A stretch of 64,000 nucleotides of DNA from Siphonodentalium dalli (taxonomy: Eukaryota > Mollusca > Scaphopoda > Gadilida > Siphonodentaliidae). The notes beneath the pieces were generated by a model. The model had not been told where the DNA came from. It saw only the letters and a program-made list of their open reading frames with translations, and ran no database searches. Shown piece by piece: positions 45,840 through 58,379 of the stretch. Each line of letters opens with the position of its first letter. Within the stretch, counting starts at the first letter, position 1. Position numbers and translations under genes: made by a program. The stretch lies in NCBI GenBank assembly GCA_032622095.1, contig CP136069.1, forward strand, positions 100,776,278 through 100,840,277, in the 5' to 3' direction.

Positions 45840-47560
45840 TCAACTTTCCGCGTTCCTAATCGCTCCATTGACTGTAACACATGAAATTATTCCCTTTCCA
45901 AGTTGAGCTATGTACAGTGACATTGACACTTTCATTTTTATATCTTACCGGCTGCCCAGGATTCACGTTGCTATCACAATGTATTTAAAATCATTATATG
46001 CATTCAGTATTTAACTTTATACAAGGCATTGGTTATTTGAAATAATATCAAGTTACTTTTAGCTCACCCAACCATGTTGCACAGAGCCAACTTTCAGCGT
46101 TTGATTGGAACAGGTAGAATATTATCAAAACTGACCCCTAATTTGTAAATGCTTTAAATGATAATGGTAAGTGTGAGGCGTGGGTATTGATTGTGCCATG
46201 AATTTTGGATGCTCCGTCACACGTACACAACTATTAGATTCACATACACTACCCGAATGGGATAAAACTATATCAGTATGAAGCAATGTAGGCCATTGTC
46301 CAAAGATGAAATTTCAAGTACAAAGATTAGAAAGCCACACAGTTAGAAGACGTGTTCAAAAAGTCATATACTCAGTTGCTCGGGCATTAGAATGATGCTT
46401 ATCATACTAGAGTTGTCCCTTTCACTGATGCTGATCCATTTTAACCAACGGGATGACAACTCGTTGGTCACATGTTACCAGCCATAGCCGCGGAATTATT
46501 TGGTCCACCCAGCGACTACCCTCACAAGACCACTCAGACTGCACAAAGCTTATCTATTAAATCAAAATAGAGTATATCCGCTACAGTTGTATGTGAGACA
46601 TTCTCGAGAAATATACTAGCCGTGGAGTACTTTTAACACAAACAATAAGTAGCAGCTCCTATTAAAGCACGATCGCCAATTTTCTGCAATGGAACAAACC
46701 TACTTATTTGATATATGTAAAATATTCGTGATTCTGTTATTTCTCCCCAGGATACATTGTTCGATATGCGTGGAACATTTATATGTATCTGACCGAAAGC
46801 ATATATGCAAGCATGCGATTATCACAAATATCAGATAGTGTACATAGCTGTGGTAGTTATTTTGTGCAATCATCTAAGTAGATGACCCAGAAAACAATTG
46901 ATTTTGAATCCTTATGTTTAGCTTAATATTGAAGAATTTGAAGCCGTAATGGGTCGGTATTATTTGACTAAGTTTACCATGTGAAGCATCATACAATCAA
47001 ACCAGGTTCCACAGTTGCATGTGGCGATGGTCCTATATCCGACAATGACAAACGTTGGTTGTCAAGTTATTGTCGTTGGATTCAATGTGTGACATATATA
47101 GACAATCGCAGTCTGACATTTGATGGCTGTTGGACCTATCTGCTCATAATATACACTCTTCGATGACAGGTGGCAAGGCACATAGTAAACTTAAACATAG
47201 TATCTCACACATGTGATACTTCGAAAGTAGCAGCACCCTTTGCTTCAAGCATATTAAATTAGTAATCTCTTTACTTTCTTATGTTTACATCTTGTAGGAA
47301 TTCAGATCGAGATACTTCGTGTGTTGAAATATGGTACGTGTAAAATTCTACACAAATAATGCAAACATGTTTTCCCTTTGAAAACCAGTGTTACATTTAA
47401 TAAATTGATCTAGTCTCGACTAAGGTTATGCGTTTAAAGTTAATTTGTCTTTAAAATTGTCGATTCTAACTCACCACCTTATTGGTATCGAAATAAGAGT
47501 TGTTTCTTATAATTTTAATTTAGTCCCATTATTAATAAAATTCGTCCAGTTTTCAATTAT
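45840..47560. other. No gene seen
   Basis: Loop sequence of the 7.7 kb element. No frame has a recognisable domain. Confidence 0.4.
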
Positions 47561-47569
47561 ATATACCAC

Positions 47570-48140
47570 TAGAAGGTGACCCGACTTCGTCCGGGCTTTG
47601 ACCTTGAATTGTCCATTTTGAAGGTCAAGGTCAAGTGGGGTCACGATTTGACCAGTCCAAAAACACTGCCCGGACAAAAGTACCCGACAAACGTGCCCGT
47701 CGAAATCCATCCGGTTTTACCCGATTTGACCTTGAATTGATCATTTTGAAGGTCAAGGTCTGGTCGGGGTCACGATTGGACCCGTCCAAAACAATCAGTG
47801 GACAAAAGTAACCCCACGTATCAAATTTCGTCGAAATCCCATCAAAATTGGCGATTTGACCTTGAAATTGGGTAACGTCGCACGGGCAAATGAATATGCT
47901 TATGAGACTCGCCATAAGAAAGTACCCCCACATACCAAGGCTCATCGAAATCCCGTGATATTCGGGCGTTTGACCTTGAAATGACCCGATTTCAAGGTCA
48001 AGGTGACGTCGCACGGACAAATTAATATGCCTATGTTCGTCCCCGGCCGAAAATACCCCCACATACCAAGTTTCATCGAAATCGGGTGGGCCGTTTTCGA
48101 GTTCATCGCGAGCGAACAGACAGACAGACAGACACACAGA
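47570..48140. repeat. Repeats with 'tcaaggtcaaggt' and 'ataccccacatacca', ending in GACA run
   Basis: About four units of 110-140 bp share 'gatttgaccttgaaat', 'caaaagtaccc', 'catcgaaatcc' and 'gtcgcacgg'. The last ends in (GACA)n at 48117-48135, the same kind of ending as the 13.2-14.06 kb family. Confidence 0.7.
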
Positions 48141-48173
48141 TCTTCCAAAATATATAATAGACTAGCCGATGAG

Positions 48174-48665
48174 CCCGACGTTGTCCGGGCTATTCAAAAA
48201 CCAAATTTAAAGTCGATAGCTCTACCCAGCCCGACGTTGTCCGGGCTATTCAAAAACCAAATTTCAAGTCGATAGCTCTGCCCGTTTCCGAGATCTCGTC
48301 TGCGCATGCGCGAAGCTGGTGTCGCACGGGCTCGGCGACCCGATAAAATTCGTATCCGGGGCAAGATACATTCACATACCAAATTTCAAGTCGATAGCTC
48401 TACCCGTTTCCGAGATCTGGTCTGCGCATGCGCGAAGCTGGCGTCGCACGGGCTCGGCGACCCGATAAAATTCGTATCCGGGGCAAGATACATTCACATA
48501 GCAAATTTCAAGTCGATAGCTCCACCCGTTTCCGAGATCTCGTCTGCGCATGCGCGAAGCGGGCGCCGCACGGGCTCGCCAATACGACAACGTCCACCGC
48601 CTGGTCAAACTACACACACGTACCAAGTTTCGTCCCGATCGGTCGAGAATCGTAGATTTGTATAA
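48174..48665. repeat. 122 bp tandem repeat (three copies) with leading ~57 bp duplication
   Basis: 'caaatttcaagtcgatagct' starts at 48258, 48380 and 48502, an exact 122 bp period. Each unit carries 'ctgcgcatgcgcgaagc' and 'gcacgggctcg'. It is preceded by a duplicated 'gcccgacgttgtccgggc' segment at 48174-48250. GC-rich compared with surroundings, and the Arg-rich frames are not genes. Confidence 0.85.
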
Positions 48666-48679
48666 ATGACAGACAAACA

Positions 48680-49130
48680 TACAGACAGACAATTGAATCA
48701 CCAATACTGTCACAGTGGATAAACAAGTGTGCAATTGCAGCCCACGCACCAATCGCAACTTCTCGGATTACTTGGCAAAAATGCCCATGCACATGTGCCA
48801 ACCAACTGTTATAGTGTTACCCGAGTTGACAGCTAATGATTAAATTAGGTTCATATATTAAACATCCACATATCAACTTATTTGTGTTAATTGGTAATTA
48901 CTAGCCTGGTGAAATCATGTTATCGGTGGTTAAATGTCTAACAAAATTGTCTACAAATTGGTAGGTCTTATTCAATATAAAATATGGTAGAAACGTATAA
49001 TTTCTTCGTCTCTTGACGAAAATGGATGTATATCATAACAAAACACTCAATATATGCATTAACATATTGCGACAGCGACGTGAATCTTGGACTGCCAGTG
49101 TGAAATAAAATAAAATAATATGGAAGTTAG
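48680..49130. other. No gene seen
   Basis: Loop sequence of the 7.7 kb element, unassigned. Confidence 0.35.
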
Positions 49131-50820
49131 GGCACAAACCTGTGAATTAACTCGTCAACCACTACTGAGACACCCATGAATATAGTACGTTGGTGGGAAA
49201 TTGATTTAAACTATTGGTTGCCAATGCGAATAGTTCATACAATGAGTATTTGCAACGAATCTGTAACCGTTTAATGTTATCTAAATCCTCAGAGTTGAGA
49301 AGTACTAAACAAATACGAATTAGAACTGCTTATCCAAACACCCATTTCCGTGCGTGGTGGCACCCCGAGGAAATGTATAGAAAACAATTTTAGTTCTGTC
49401 TAAATTGCTGCTGATTAGTGTTGGTTATTACCTTGGAACATCACTTCTTTGAACGTAGAAACCAACTACCATGTTAAGCATTTGACAACATTGGCGAGAT
49501 AATGTGAACAAAGTTGCCCAACCTTTTCGTTTAAACAACATATCTGCAATTATCGGGAATAGAGATAGGTCCATTATCTCCAGACGGTTTATAATTGCGG
49601 GCCTAATGTGCTACTAGCATGGAACAACTCCTTTAGTTATTGATAATTGAATATATAGCTATTAGTGCATAGGTGTGTTTTAATCGGCATTGTGGCTTCC
49701 ATTATTGCTATACTAATGTGGATGTTTGCAGTTGTAGCATCGTGTAGCAGAACGTTGACATATATACCACCAAATACATGGATGTCAGGTTGAAATTCGT
49801 CCTATTTAGGCAATTTGACATTATATGATGTCGTTATTTCGAGAAATTAATGAACAGTTACTATCCTAATGCCCCTAGTTTCGTCAGATACTGATCACAT
49901 TGGCCACAATGGTATATATGTACGAACAAATAAGCTACAACAGTCATACCATGCGATTTTCTTGCAACTCGGAAGTTGGTCGTTTTATCGAAACACTTAT
50001 GTTTATTTTGGCGGCCATTTTTGTCTCCATCATCGGTTTTACATAGTCAGTTGCCCTATATGCATTAAGATACAGATACAAAATGCCATATTATATAAAA
50101 CACTCGCGATGTTCTAGTCCGGTTAGCATATATCTAGTGTACAGTGTCAATATAAACATTGGCGGCCATCTTGGATGCCATCTTGTATGTTATTACCTTC
50201 CTAATCTAGGATTTGAACGATATTTAACATTATCAGTGCCCCGGACGGTTCTACACCATATGATAAGGTAAACTGTGCATTGTCAATTTATGTGTTGGAC
50301 ACAAACCGCATGGACGCATCTATGTGGTTATTTGTGAAATTGGGGGAGGGTTAAGTTTTTGTCTATTATGTCAATACTTAGACAGATATAATGTAAGTAG
50401 CAACACCTTTATATAGGGAATACCCTACCATTTCCAAAAGTATATAAGTTGGAAGTATATGGCAGATAAGCTCTGTTTGTATAGAGTTGACACACAACAC
50501 TTTATCTGAATTGCCATGCATTTTTGACGCGCCTCGTTAAATTCTTTACCATGAAGTCACCAAATCAGAACGAAAGCAGCAAAACGATGTTGAATCTGAT
50601 TAAGTGTCTACATTCGTTCCATAATTTGCAAATATGTTTACACTCTTTCCGATTTTGATGCCCTGTTAACAAGTTGGCTATTAAAACCTGTTAACCTCTG
50701 AAAATGTGTCATTTTTAGGTAGGGTACCCTATGAAACATAGCGAAAAGTTATATTTTGTCACCCATTATGGTCGCATAAATTCCCCCGATGTGCGACGGT
50801 CACCCCCCAGCACCGCCTAG

Positions 50821-51259
50821 AATTTCGTTTTCCGGAATCGTTATTACTGGGACTGGCTTTTCTCAGGTCTTCAAGCATAGTTTCATTTGAGTCTGATTGG
50901 GTAGCAATTACACCGATTTCATATTTCAAGGTCTCGATTTCTGCACGTGTCTCCTTCAGATCTGAATCGATTGACTTCAGCCTCGAACCGAAGATACCAT
51001 CTGGATTCTCGATAGAAACTGTAAGGAGGGTAATGTCTGCTTTAACAAGAGTATAAATGGAAGAATTTAGCTCGATGATTTTATCTTGCACACAGATTGA
51101 CCCACAGGGACAGAGGCTTGGTACTGGTCGAGGCATTTGAGAGGACTTTGCCTGCAGACCCGGCGATGAGGTTAATATATCTTTAATCTCAGAGAGTGAG
51201 CCACTGAGGTAGAGAATTAAGTGGAAGATGTCACATGCGAGATTATTTTCCACAGGCAC
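50821..51259 (-). pseudogene. LINE ORF1, N-terminal part
   Basis: The frame from ATG at 51259 runs 146 codons to the insertion point. It contains CPCGSICVQDK and a long helical heptad-like stretch (LKSIDSDLKETRAEIETLKY), as expected for the coiled coil of a LINE ORF1. Beyond 50821 the frame enters the arm of the 7.7 kb element and is not ORF1. A one-base frame difference exists between this part and the part at 43071, so an indel has occurred near the junction. Confidence 0.6.
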
Positions 51260-51299
51260 TCCACCCGACCGTTGATAATGGTTGGTTGGTGTTATGAAT

Positions 51300-52330
51300 G
51301 ATTTATTTTGGCCAATATCTCCATTTTAGCCAGCCCAACCCAGACATCAAACTTAAAAATCCTGAACTTCAGGTCTAATTCCAGGCTTATGATAATGTGT
51401 CACACAAGAAACCCAACTGTACAAATATTTTTGTTTTAATGCCTCAGAATACCTGATCAAATTTGCCTGGAATCAGATCTCTAGATGCTAGTATTTTGCA
51501 GGTTTTAGCTTAAAATATCAAAATTTTCTCCTAAGGGGTCTATTAAACCATAGTTGGCCCATTAGGACCAGGGGTCACCACTGGTAGCTATCAGAAACTG
51601 CTTAGCACAGGTATTTGGCACAATAGACCGCACCACCCCAAATACATATATACATGTATAAGACAAGGTAACTATCTGCTATGAATGGCTTTAAATTTGT
51701 TGGTATCAATTTTCGTGGTTCAGCTATTTATGACTTTTTCGTGGGTTTGTAAATTCGTGGGTCTGCCGGTACTAAATGGCACATCTAAACCCCCAATAAT
51801 AACAACCAAATCCAACTTATAGAAGTGCAGACACCTCGACGAGCTGTCGAAAATTGCGCATTCGCACTGCAGGCGTAATTAGCAGCACTTCGCGTGTCCA
51901 AGCTTTTGTTGCCGACAATCAATATTGTTAATGACGAGATTGTATTACTTAAGCATACATAATCTAGGTGAAAGTACTCGCTTTTCAAAGCAATCAGTGA
52001 GCGAATGGGGATTATTTATCGAAGCCAACATCTATAAATCTGCACCATATGAAATACAACCCCAAACTGTCAACTGTAAAACAAAACAAAAAGATTGTAT
52101 GTTTCCGCTAACGGAGAGAAAAAATTAGGGTAGGTAGGTAGGGAATTTTTTTTTATAATTTTATTTTGATATTTTTTATCCAGCGGCAGAAATATTAAAT
52201 TACCTCGACCAAAGTGACATAAAATGCCAACTTGTGTTGTGGGGAAGTATTACTTGATAAACTGGTGATAACCTCTATACATGTATATATACAGATACAC
52301 ACCCACCATGTCTGTTGATAGTGTTCCTAC
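51300..52330. other. No gene seen
   Basis: Unassigned. It contains 'ttcgtggttcagctatttat' near 51712, related to a fold-back at 53970-54045. Confidence 0.35.
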
Positions 52331-52344
52331 CGGTACTCTCGGGC

Positions 52345-53065
52345 TCCAAATAAAAGTGCAGGCCCAAATAATAGTGCAGGGGGGAAATTCCATTGAAAGT
52401 TAATAACAGTGCAGAGTACTTTCGGTTTCGCGCATATCCGGCTGTTTCCGGTGGAAATCTGAGTATTTTTACGAAGTGTGATCTGCTTCTTTCTTTTTAA
52501 TAAATGGTGGTATCTCCCACACAGAGCAGCTCTATTACAATTACCAACAGGACATTCATTGCCATTTTATTTAGGTCTATATATTTATAAAATAGAAACT
52601 CATAAAAATTATGCAATCTTCGTCATAAAAATTATTTTTGGAACATGAACATATTTGGGCATACCTCCCGCAAAAATCTCACGGATTGACATTTTCAAAA
52701 CTTAACAGGTCTGGTGCAGACCTAAATAGTAGCACAGGGGAAACTCTGAGCAAAACATCAACTATAGTTAATTTTTATAGTACATGTAGGTCAAGCATAG
52801 GAATCAACATAGTATGTGTCATGTGGTGTTTTATTCAATATTTAAATGTTCACATGTATGCCATATACTTGAATATGTACATGCATAAAGTTATAAGCTC
52901 ATCAATTTGGTATCAGAATCATATAGAAATCTTGAGTTTGTGCTGATTTCAATTTTCATAGTCTCAAAATTAATAAACTTGCAGACCCAAATAAGCACTG
53001 TGCAGGGGGGAAATTTCCCAAGAAAATAATAAATGTGCATGCATGTTTATTTGGAACCCAAGAGT
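52345..53065. repeat. Dispersed short repeats 'gcaggcccaaataatagtgcagggggaaa'-like
   Basis: Three diverged units occur near 52360-52400, 52705-52745 and 52980-53030, sharing 'cagaccyaaatarta' then 'gcaggggggaaa'. A related AT-rich unit lies near 54960-55050. No coding content. Confidence 0.5.
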
Positions 53066-53399
53066 ATGTTCCATAAGTCCCAAACAAGGCATACAGGTAA
53101 AGCGCAGGCATGAGATCCACTCTCATGAAATTAAAATTGCAAAATTCATGCCCATCAAACCACAACTCATCACACACCTGGGGCTTTTGAGACAACTGTC
53201 ACTTCATGGTCACTTTTCACAGGGATATGTTAGAAACCATGTGTTTTGCACACTAATGATCATCAATATTTATATTTGTTTCTTCTTTTTTTTAATAAAA
53301 TTTTGACTTTTTCTCAAAATATCAATAAAAAGTTTAGGGTCGGCGGGTTATTTTTAGGGTCGCTCGATGTGCGGAAACATAGCATCTTTTATTTTTGGC

Positions 53400-53605
53400 C
53401 TAATGCATATATGTTTCTTAAAAGCTGGTTAAAAAGTGGCAAGAGTGACTTTCGGCCTCCAACAACTCCTCGATTACCTGATCCGAACCCTAGCTCTACT
53501 TATACGCAAGTGGCTAATGATTCTGTTGACACTCGACTCGGTGCCAATTCCTGTCATCAATCTCGGAAAAGAAAACGTGGCGAGTATGTGACATGTGATG
53601 AGTAA
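53400..53605 (+). pseudogene. Short ORF tail, possibly transposon-derived
   Basis: The open frame reads LKSGKSDFRPPTTPRLPDPN and ends with SRKRKRGEYVTCDE and a stop at 53605. A proline-rich 'LPDP' followed by 'KRKRGxY' resembles the N-terminal part of transposon-linked proteins seen in marine invertebrates, but I am not sure and no partner domain follows. Confidence 0.25.
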
Positions 53606-53969
53606 ACCCATGTGAAAATTGTGAAACATTCTATAGACAGCGGTGTTGCCAGCGCATCTCACAAATAGACTGCATTATTGAACCGGAAGGTTAGCGAAAC
53701 AACTGAGTAGTATGCGCGACCAGTATCGGAAACTAAAAAAGAGTGGTGGGTGTGAACCCATAACATTACCAATGTCACCACGTGGAAACCCACTCGTGCT
53801 CAGTAATTTAGATGTAAAGTTAAAAACTGGTCTGTAGCTGCTCTTCCATTAATATATCCCAGATTGATAGAGTTACCTCCCTAGGCTTTAAATGTACATT
53901 GGCTCCATAGAGTTACCTCCCGCATGTCATTTCTTATTTCTCTAAAATCGATCTATCTTGGAAGATTAT

Positions 53970-54045
53970 TTTTTCGTGGGGTTTTTATTTTCGTGGTTAT
54001 CAGCAACCACAAAAACCATGAAAATTGGACCACCACGAATAAATG
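53970..54045. repeat. Fold-back 'tttcgtggtt' / 'aaccacaaaaa'
   Basis: 'gtttttattttcgtggtt' is followed by 'aaccacaaaaaccatgaaa', an imperfect hairpin, and 'ccaccacgaataaa' continues it. Non-coding. Confidence 0.5.
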
Positions 54046-54049
54046 CAAT

Positions 54050-56640
54050 TTTATAGTATCAGATGGCCCAAATTCCCACCACCTGCCATTGTCAAGCTGT
54101 AGCTAACATATTTAAACAAAATTTTATTCAAACTAAACACACGTTTTGTTCCCGAAGGACTATAGTTCCTTTTGACATATCACCTGATTCGATCAGTTGA
54201 TTGTATCATCAAAAGTTACAGGCATCAGAACAGAACAATCTGGCCAAAATTAAGAAGTTTATGTCCTCATGTAAATAAATATTTCAAATCAAAAGGGACA
54301 GCACTTAATCTGCCAAACATTGTTATTTACATGTATATCAAATTCACAGGGTCAATAATTAAGTTAAACATGTTGTGAGGCATCCACAGCAAAGCACTGT
54401 AAGTGCATGTAGCTATTTTCCTGTTTCACCCTCTCTGCATGCTAGTGATGATTGGGTCTGTTACAATAAATTAAAATAAGACTCATGTAAATTCAAAAAC
54501 CATTAAATGACTATATTATGGCAAATATGATTCAGTGATCGACTGTTCTTCATTTCAAGATCCCTCACTCTATATATTTATATATATCTAGGAACTTCTG
54601 ACTCAATCTCATCAGCTCAGCTATTTATCACATGCAACTACTATTTTCAGCATTCTGTGTTAGAATATCATGTACCGTTCTTCGGCCTCCAGTTTCCAGA
54701 CATTAAGGCCACCTGCAAGTAATAGATTTGAAAATCTTACAATAGGGATGGGGCATCACAGTGCTAAATTGAGTACTGGTCAGTACATGCACCAAATACC
54801 AAATTGCCTTTTGTGAAAATCCTGAATTTAAACAAAACATAAAGAAATCGAAAATCCATTGTCTACCACTTACCTCTATTTATTTCTTCAAATTCTCGTG
54901 AAGCTGTCAGTCAGACATAATTATCCGTGTATATGTAGTCATACTCTCGGAATTGAAATAAATGTATGGGTGCCGGTACGCTTATTTATTTCCCATGAAA
55001 AGTATGGTGCTTATATTTGGGAACCGTACGTTTATTAATTTCCCCGCTAAAAATCATAAGTCACTAGCAAAAACAAAAGCAAAATGTGTACATTTTAAAC
55101 AAAAGTCGCCGACGATTTAATAGCGCCGGGCTTCCCACATCTAACAATGTTTAAATATACTTGTATTGTGAATCCAAAAATGAAAGTACAATCAGCCACC
55201 AGAATGCATGGACCTACATATATGACCATGCTGCCCTCTGGACAGGTAAACATGGACACGTCCGAGCTATTGGGCGAATGGTTGGCTATATTTACTTGCG
55301 TGAGTGATTCTATTTTTTAACAGATGCAGGGTAGGCCTATTCTTATGGTATAGCATGGTTGTTTTTGCGAACTCGAACAGGTCTAACAAATACACGCGTT
55401 CCGTACATTGGGGCCACATAGGGGTGCTAGTATGAAGCGTATTATTTTGTTCTTTAAATAAATTTAAATAAAAATTAATGCTATTCTATAGTTAACAAAC
55501 AAACAAATCATCACAGACTTCCGAAACGGCAAGTTTGAAGCCACAATAAAATTTAGGGTGGCCGAATGTGCATGTATCAATAATGCTGCGGCAATACTGG
55601 GTGGAAATAATATTGATCGCCTAGTGATCCTCGCCAGCCGACCTTGTAAATTCCATGCGCTGATTTTTCAAATCTACGTATTTTGATCGGTATAGCTGGT
55701 GCTTTTAAAATCACATGACTCACAATAAAAATGGAAGATGTTTTCTGCAATAGGCATAAAAAATACTCATTGCAACAAAAAGAAAAATTAGCTGATAAAT
55801 ATATAATAAAAAAGAATATGAAAATGAATTGACTGATGCGAAAATGATATGGAATAAAACAAATTGTGAAGCCCCCAACCTCAGAGGTATATATCGCAAA
55901 AGATGTAAGAGATATCACTGAAAAATGCCAAATCTAGTGGTGCCAACTTGATGATAAAAGCTGCTCGAGTGGCTAGGTGGCCCCATGAGAAATTAGTTAA
56001 ACAACAGAAGGAGGGTGATTGTGTAGAAAGCCCGACAAACAGTAAAAATAATGTTCAGAGATTGTACTTATACTAGGGCTAATATTTATAATGACCAACA
56101 TTTGTGGACTAAATCACGAAAACATACTGTACCCAATAATCTACAGTGGTTAAGGTATCAATTAGTTATGGTATCAATTTATTTCTCTGAAATATGTGGC
56201 CCCCTGTACTTTTATTCCACCCCGGCTATTATTTGGATCCCACGATGGAGAGTAGTGCTACTATCTCTGCACCATCCAAATTATTTCTCGAATGTTACAT
56301 TTTTGCCGGCATTTGGTGGATCTGTGACATTTGATCAACAATTATGACAGTTGAAACTCCGATCGAAATGCATGCTTGCGTCAACCAATTTTAATCAACA
56401 TTACACAAACAATGCAGTCTTCAACTTGTGACGTCACAAGTACGGAACGTCACTTTTCATGATTTCGCCGAGTCAAAAATATTTTTTTGTGATGTCGTCT
56501 TTGATGACACGCTGTATAAAAACAAAGCCGGTGTTTTGCAGAAGCAACTTTTAATCTGCAGTGGGTCACTATTTGGAAGTGAATTACATAAATATGCGCA
56601 TATAACCGAAATAGTAGCGACCAACCCTAAACAGTATTAA
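54050..56640. other. No gene assigned
   Basis: Frames at 55577-55918 (minus), 56051-56347 and 56428-56640 (plus) have no recognisable motif. The last (70 codons, MTSQVRNVTFHDF start) has protein-like composition but no supporting context. Confidence 0.3.
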
Positions 56641-56659
56641 GTTTTAAGACTAAAATTAA

Positions 56660-57065
56660 AGAGTAAAAAGAAATAGAGGGGAAAAGCTGACATTTATTGG
56701 AGAAATGTTATGAAAATTTACAGGCATGTTCAGGATCACTGGATGAAAAACATGGCTGCCGGCAGACATCTTTGATATTACAGCCAACATATTTATCCAA
56801 TTGATGATTTGATCTTGATCTTCGATCATATGGCTCTTCCGTTTGACATCTGGTATTACTTAAACATTTAAAAATTCTGCAATCCTTTAATCGCTTGATC
56901 CATTGACTATATTTTATTATTCCCTCTCCAAGTTAAGCTGCAGTCTCATTGATACTTCCCTTTACATTTCCCACCATCACAAACACCTCTCTAATTGTCT
57001 GCCGAAAAATAATTTCGGGGGACCATGGAAATCAGCACTGTCCATCCGTGTGCGACGTGCATCTG
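56660..57065. repeat. Single units of the 160 bp and 150 bp families
   Basis: 'aacatggctgccggcagacatc' near 56750 and 'attattccctctccaagtt' near 56915 match the 160 bp family and its 3' flank (compare 17570 and 45890). 'atttcgggggaccatggaaatcagc' near 57012 matches the head of the 150 bp family. Confidence 0.55.
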
Positions 57066-57178
57066 TCTATCCATCCATTGCATCATGTATTTGTGGGTTT
57101 ACTTGCTTTGGTCATACTGGCTTAGCTGAAGATTGCCTAATTACAGCCTTGATTTCAACATTGTCCATTTTCTTTCAG

Positions 57179-57226
57179 GCAACAGCTATGGTAGAAGAAG
57201 CAATGGACAGACTGGAAAATCAATGA
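57179..57226 (+). other. Possible small terminal exon
   Basis: A good polypyrimidine acceptor (ccattttctttcag, ending 57178) is followed by an open stretch reading ATAMVEEAMDRLENQ and TGA at 57224-57226. No upstream exon is identified. It could be a host terminal exon or coincidence. Confidence 0.25.
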
Positions 57227-57229
57227 AGA

Positions 57230-58320
57230 CCTTGTATAGACACGTTAATGACTCTAAACATCATTGTTTGAAACAAAATGAATGTGTTATGTAAAACATG
57301 TTTTTATAGCTCAACAAAAAGCGGTGTGTCAGCTTTTGTTATGAGTACAGAATTTATAGAAATGATAACAAAGCCGGTTGGTTTGCAAAGCTAAACGAAG
57401 ACGTTTCACAGTAATTTTTCAGACCATTTTTTGTTTCCTGGTGAGTTATTTGCACACAATTGTATTATGCTGTTATGTCAAATGGTCGCAGTAAGCAACG
57501 GCACCTTGAAATATATTATGTGAATATTCACACAAACAAAAGATCTGCCCCTGCTTTAGAAATATACAATGCACACATGCTATTGAGAATCCCGACACCT
57601 GTCAATCATTTACGATTCGCACAATTCCTTCTACGATTTGGTTGGCCCTTGTGAGTAGCTACAAATTTGTCGGGGCTGTCATGATATCGTGATGCAATAA
57701 TATGTCGTCATATCTTTTGATTAAAACTGAACTTATATGAATTATCCTGAGGTTGGCATTTGTTCAGAATAATACTATAAAGTTATTATACAATGTTGTG
57801 TACAGTAAACAACATTGTATAATGACATTTTTATTATCTGTATGTTTATCCAAATTTTGGGAATAAAACTTATGTGGTTATTTTTGGTATTGTCGGCCGG
57901 GAAGCATGATTTGGAATTTGGAACCATGCAGGGATCTACCCGGTGCGTATTAAAAGCCGAACATAACCGTACACAAGTCCAAATAATTGGAAATTTCACG
58001 AATAAAGTTCATAGGAATGTGTATTCATGTCCACACTATTACTACACGAAGTTTGGTGGAGTTCGGGCCAATAATAATTGTTTTATTCGATATTTTGTAA
58101 AACGCATTTGTGTTCGGCATAGAAAAGCCGAACACAAACTTCTATCTCATGCCATGGATTAGTTTATCCGCTGATAGGTGATAATTAATATCTGACATAT
58201 ACGGTCACTAAGCCGAAAGGCTTTAATTGTTGGTGGTGGTCTCTCACCTATTGTAGTTCAGTGTTTTGACAGTTAGTTGCAATCAGTGTTTGACGGCGCC
58301 TATACTAGTATAGAAACAAC
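57230..58320. other. No gene assigned
   Basis: The longest frame (57815-58162) is Cys/His-containing and basic near its end but matches no motif I can name. It lies just upstream of the MULE-like tail, so it could be a decayed part of the same element. Confidence 0.3.
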
Positions 58321-58379
58321 TTGCTTTTGATAGGCCCCTTCATGAAAGACAACGATTGTATTAAATATTTATGTAACTT

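Larger units (their letters stand above)
43076..50816. mobile_element. 7.7 kb element with ~1.6 kb inverted arms inserted in LINE ORF1
   Basis: Ends gcggtgctggg and cccagcaccgc face inward and are flanked by CTAG on both sides (43072-43075, 50817-50820; TA is an alternative reading). The arms are diverged but collinear over about 1.5-1.6 kb: for example 'gaccgtcgcacatcggggg' (43121) with its complement near 50770; 'cttaaccctcaccccaattt' (43623) with 50338-50357; 'atctcgtcaatgttgtcaatt' (44423) with 49484-49504. The loop holds tandem repeats and no recognisable transposase, polymerase or capsid gene. It resembles a fold-back or other non-autonomous long-TIR element. Confidence 0.75.
25179..51259 (-). 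mobile_element. CR1/L2-like LINE, one copy split by nested insertions over ~26 kb
   Basis: Minus-strand LINE parts occur in the expected order: ORF1 (51259-50821, then 43071-42414), ORF2 start (42420-42366), APE endonuclease first half (41997-41543), second half (37596-about 37270), linker and reverse transcriptase (about 27860-25733), C-terminal CCHC region (25479-25179). At three junctions the reading frame is continuous across the inserted element when one target copy is counted: TTAA at 42366/41994, TTAA at 41543/37593 and an 8 bp repeat at 25733/25472. ORF1 and ORF2 overlap in the sequence ATGGATGA. Frameshifts elsewhere mark it as dead. Confidence 0.8.

Noticed and set aside
48003-48758. 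Arg-rich ORFs on both strands
   Set aside because: They repeat with the 122 bp tandem unit and reflect its GC-rich composition.
43076-50816. A Polinton/Maverick-type element, because of the long terminal arms
   Set aside because: No DNA polymerase B, integrase, ATPase or capsid frame is present in the loop, and the size is too small.
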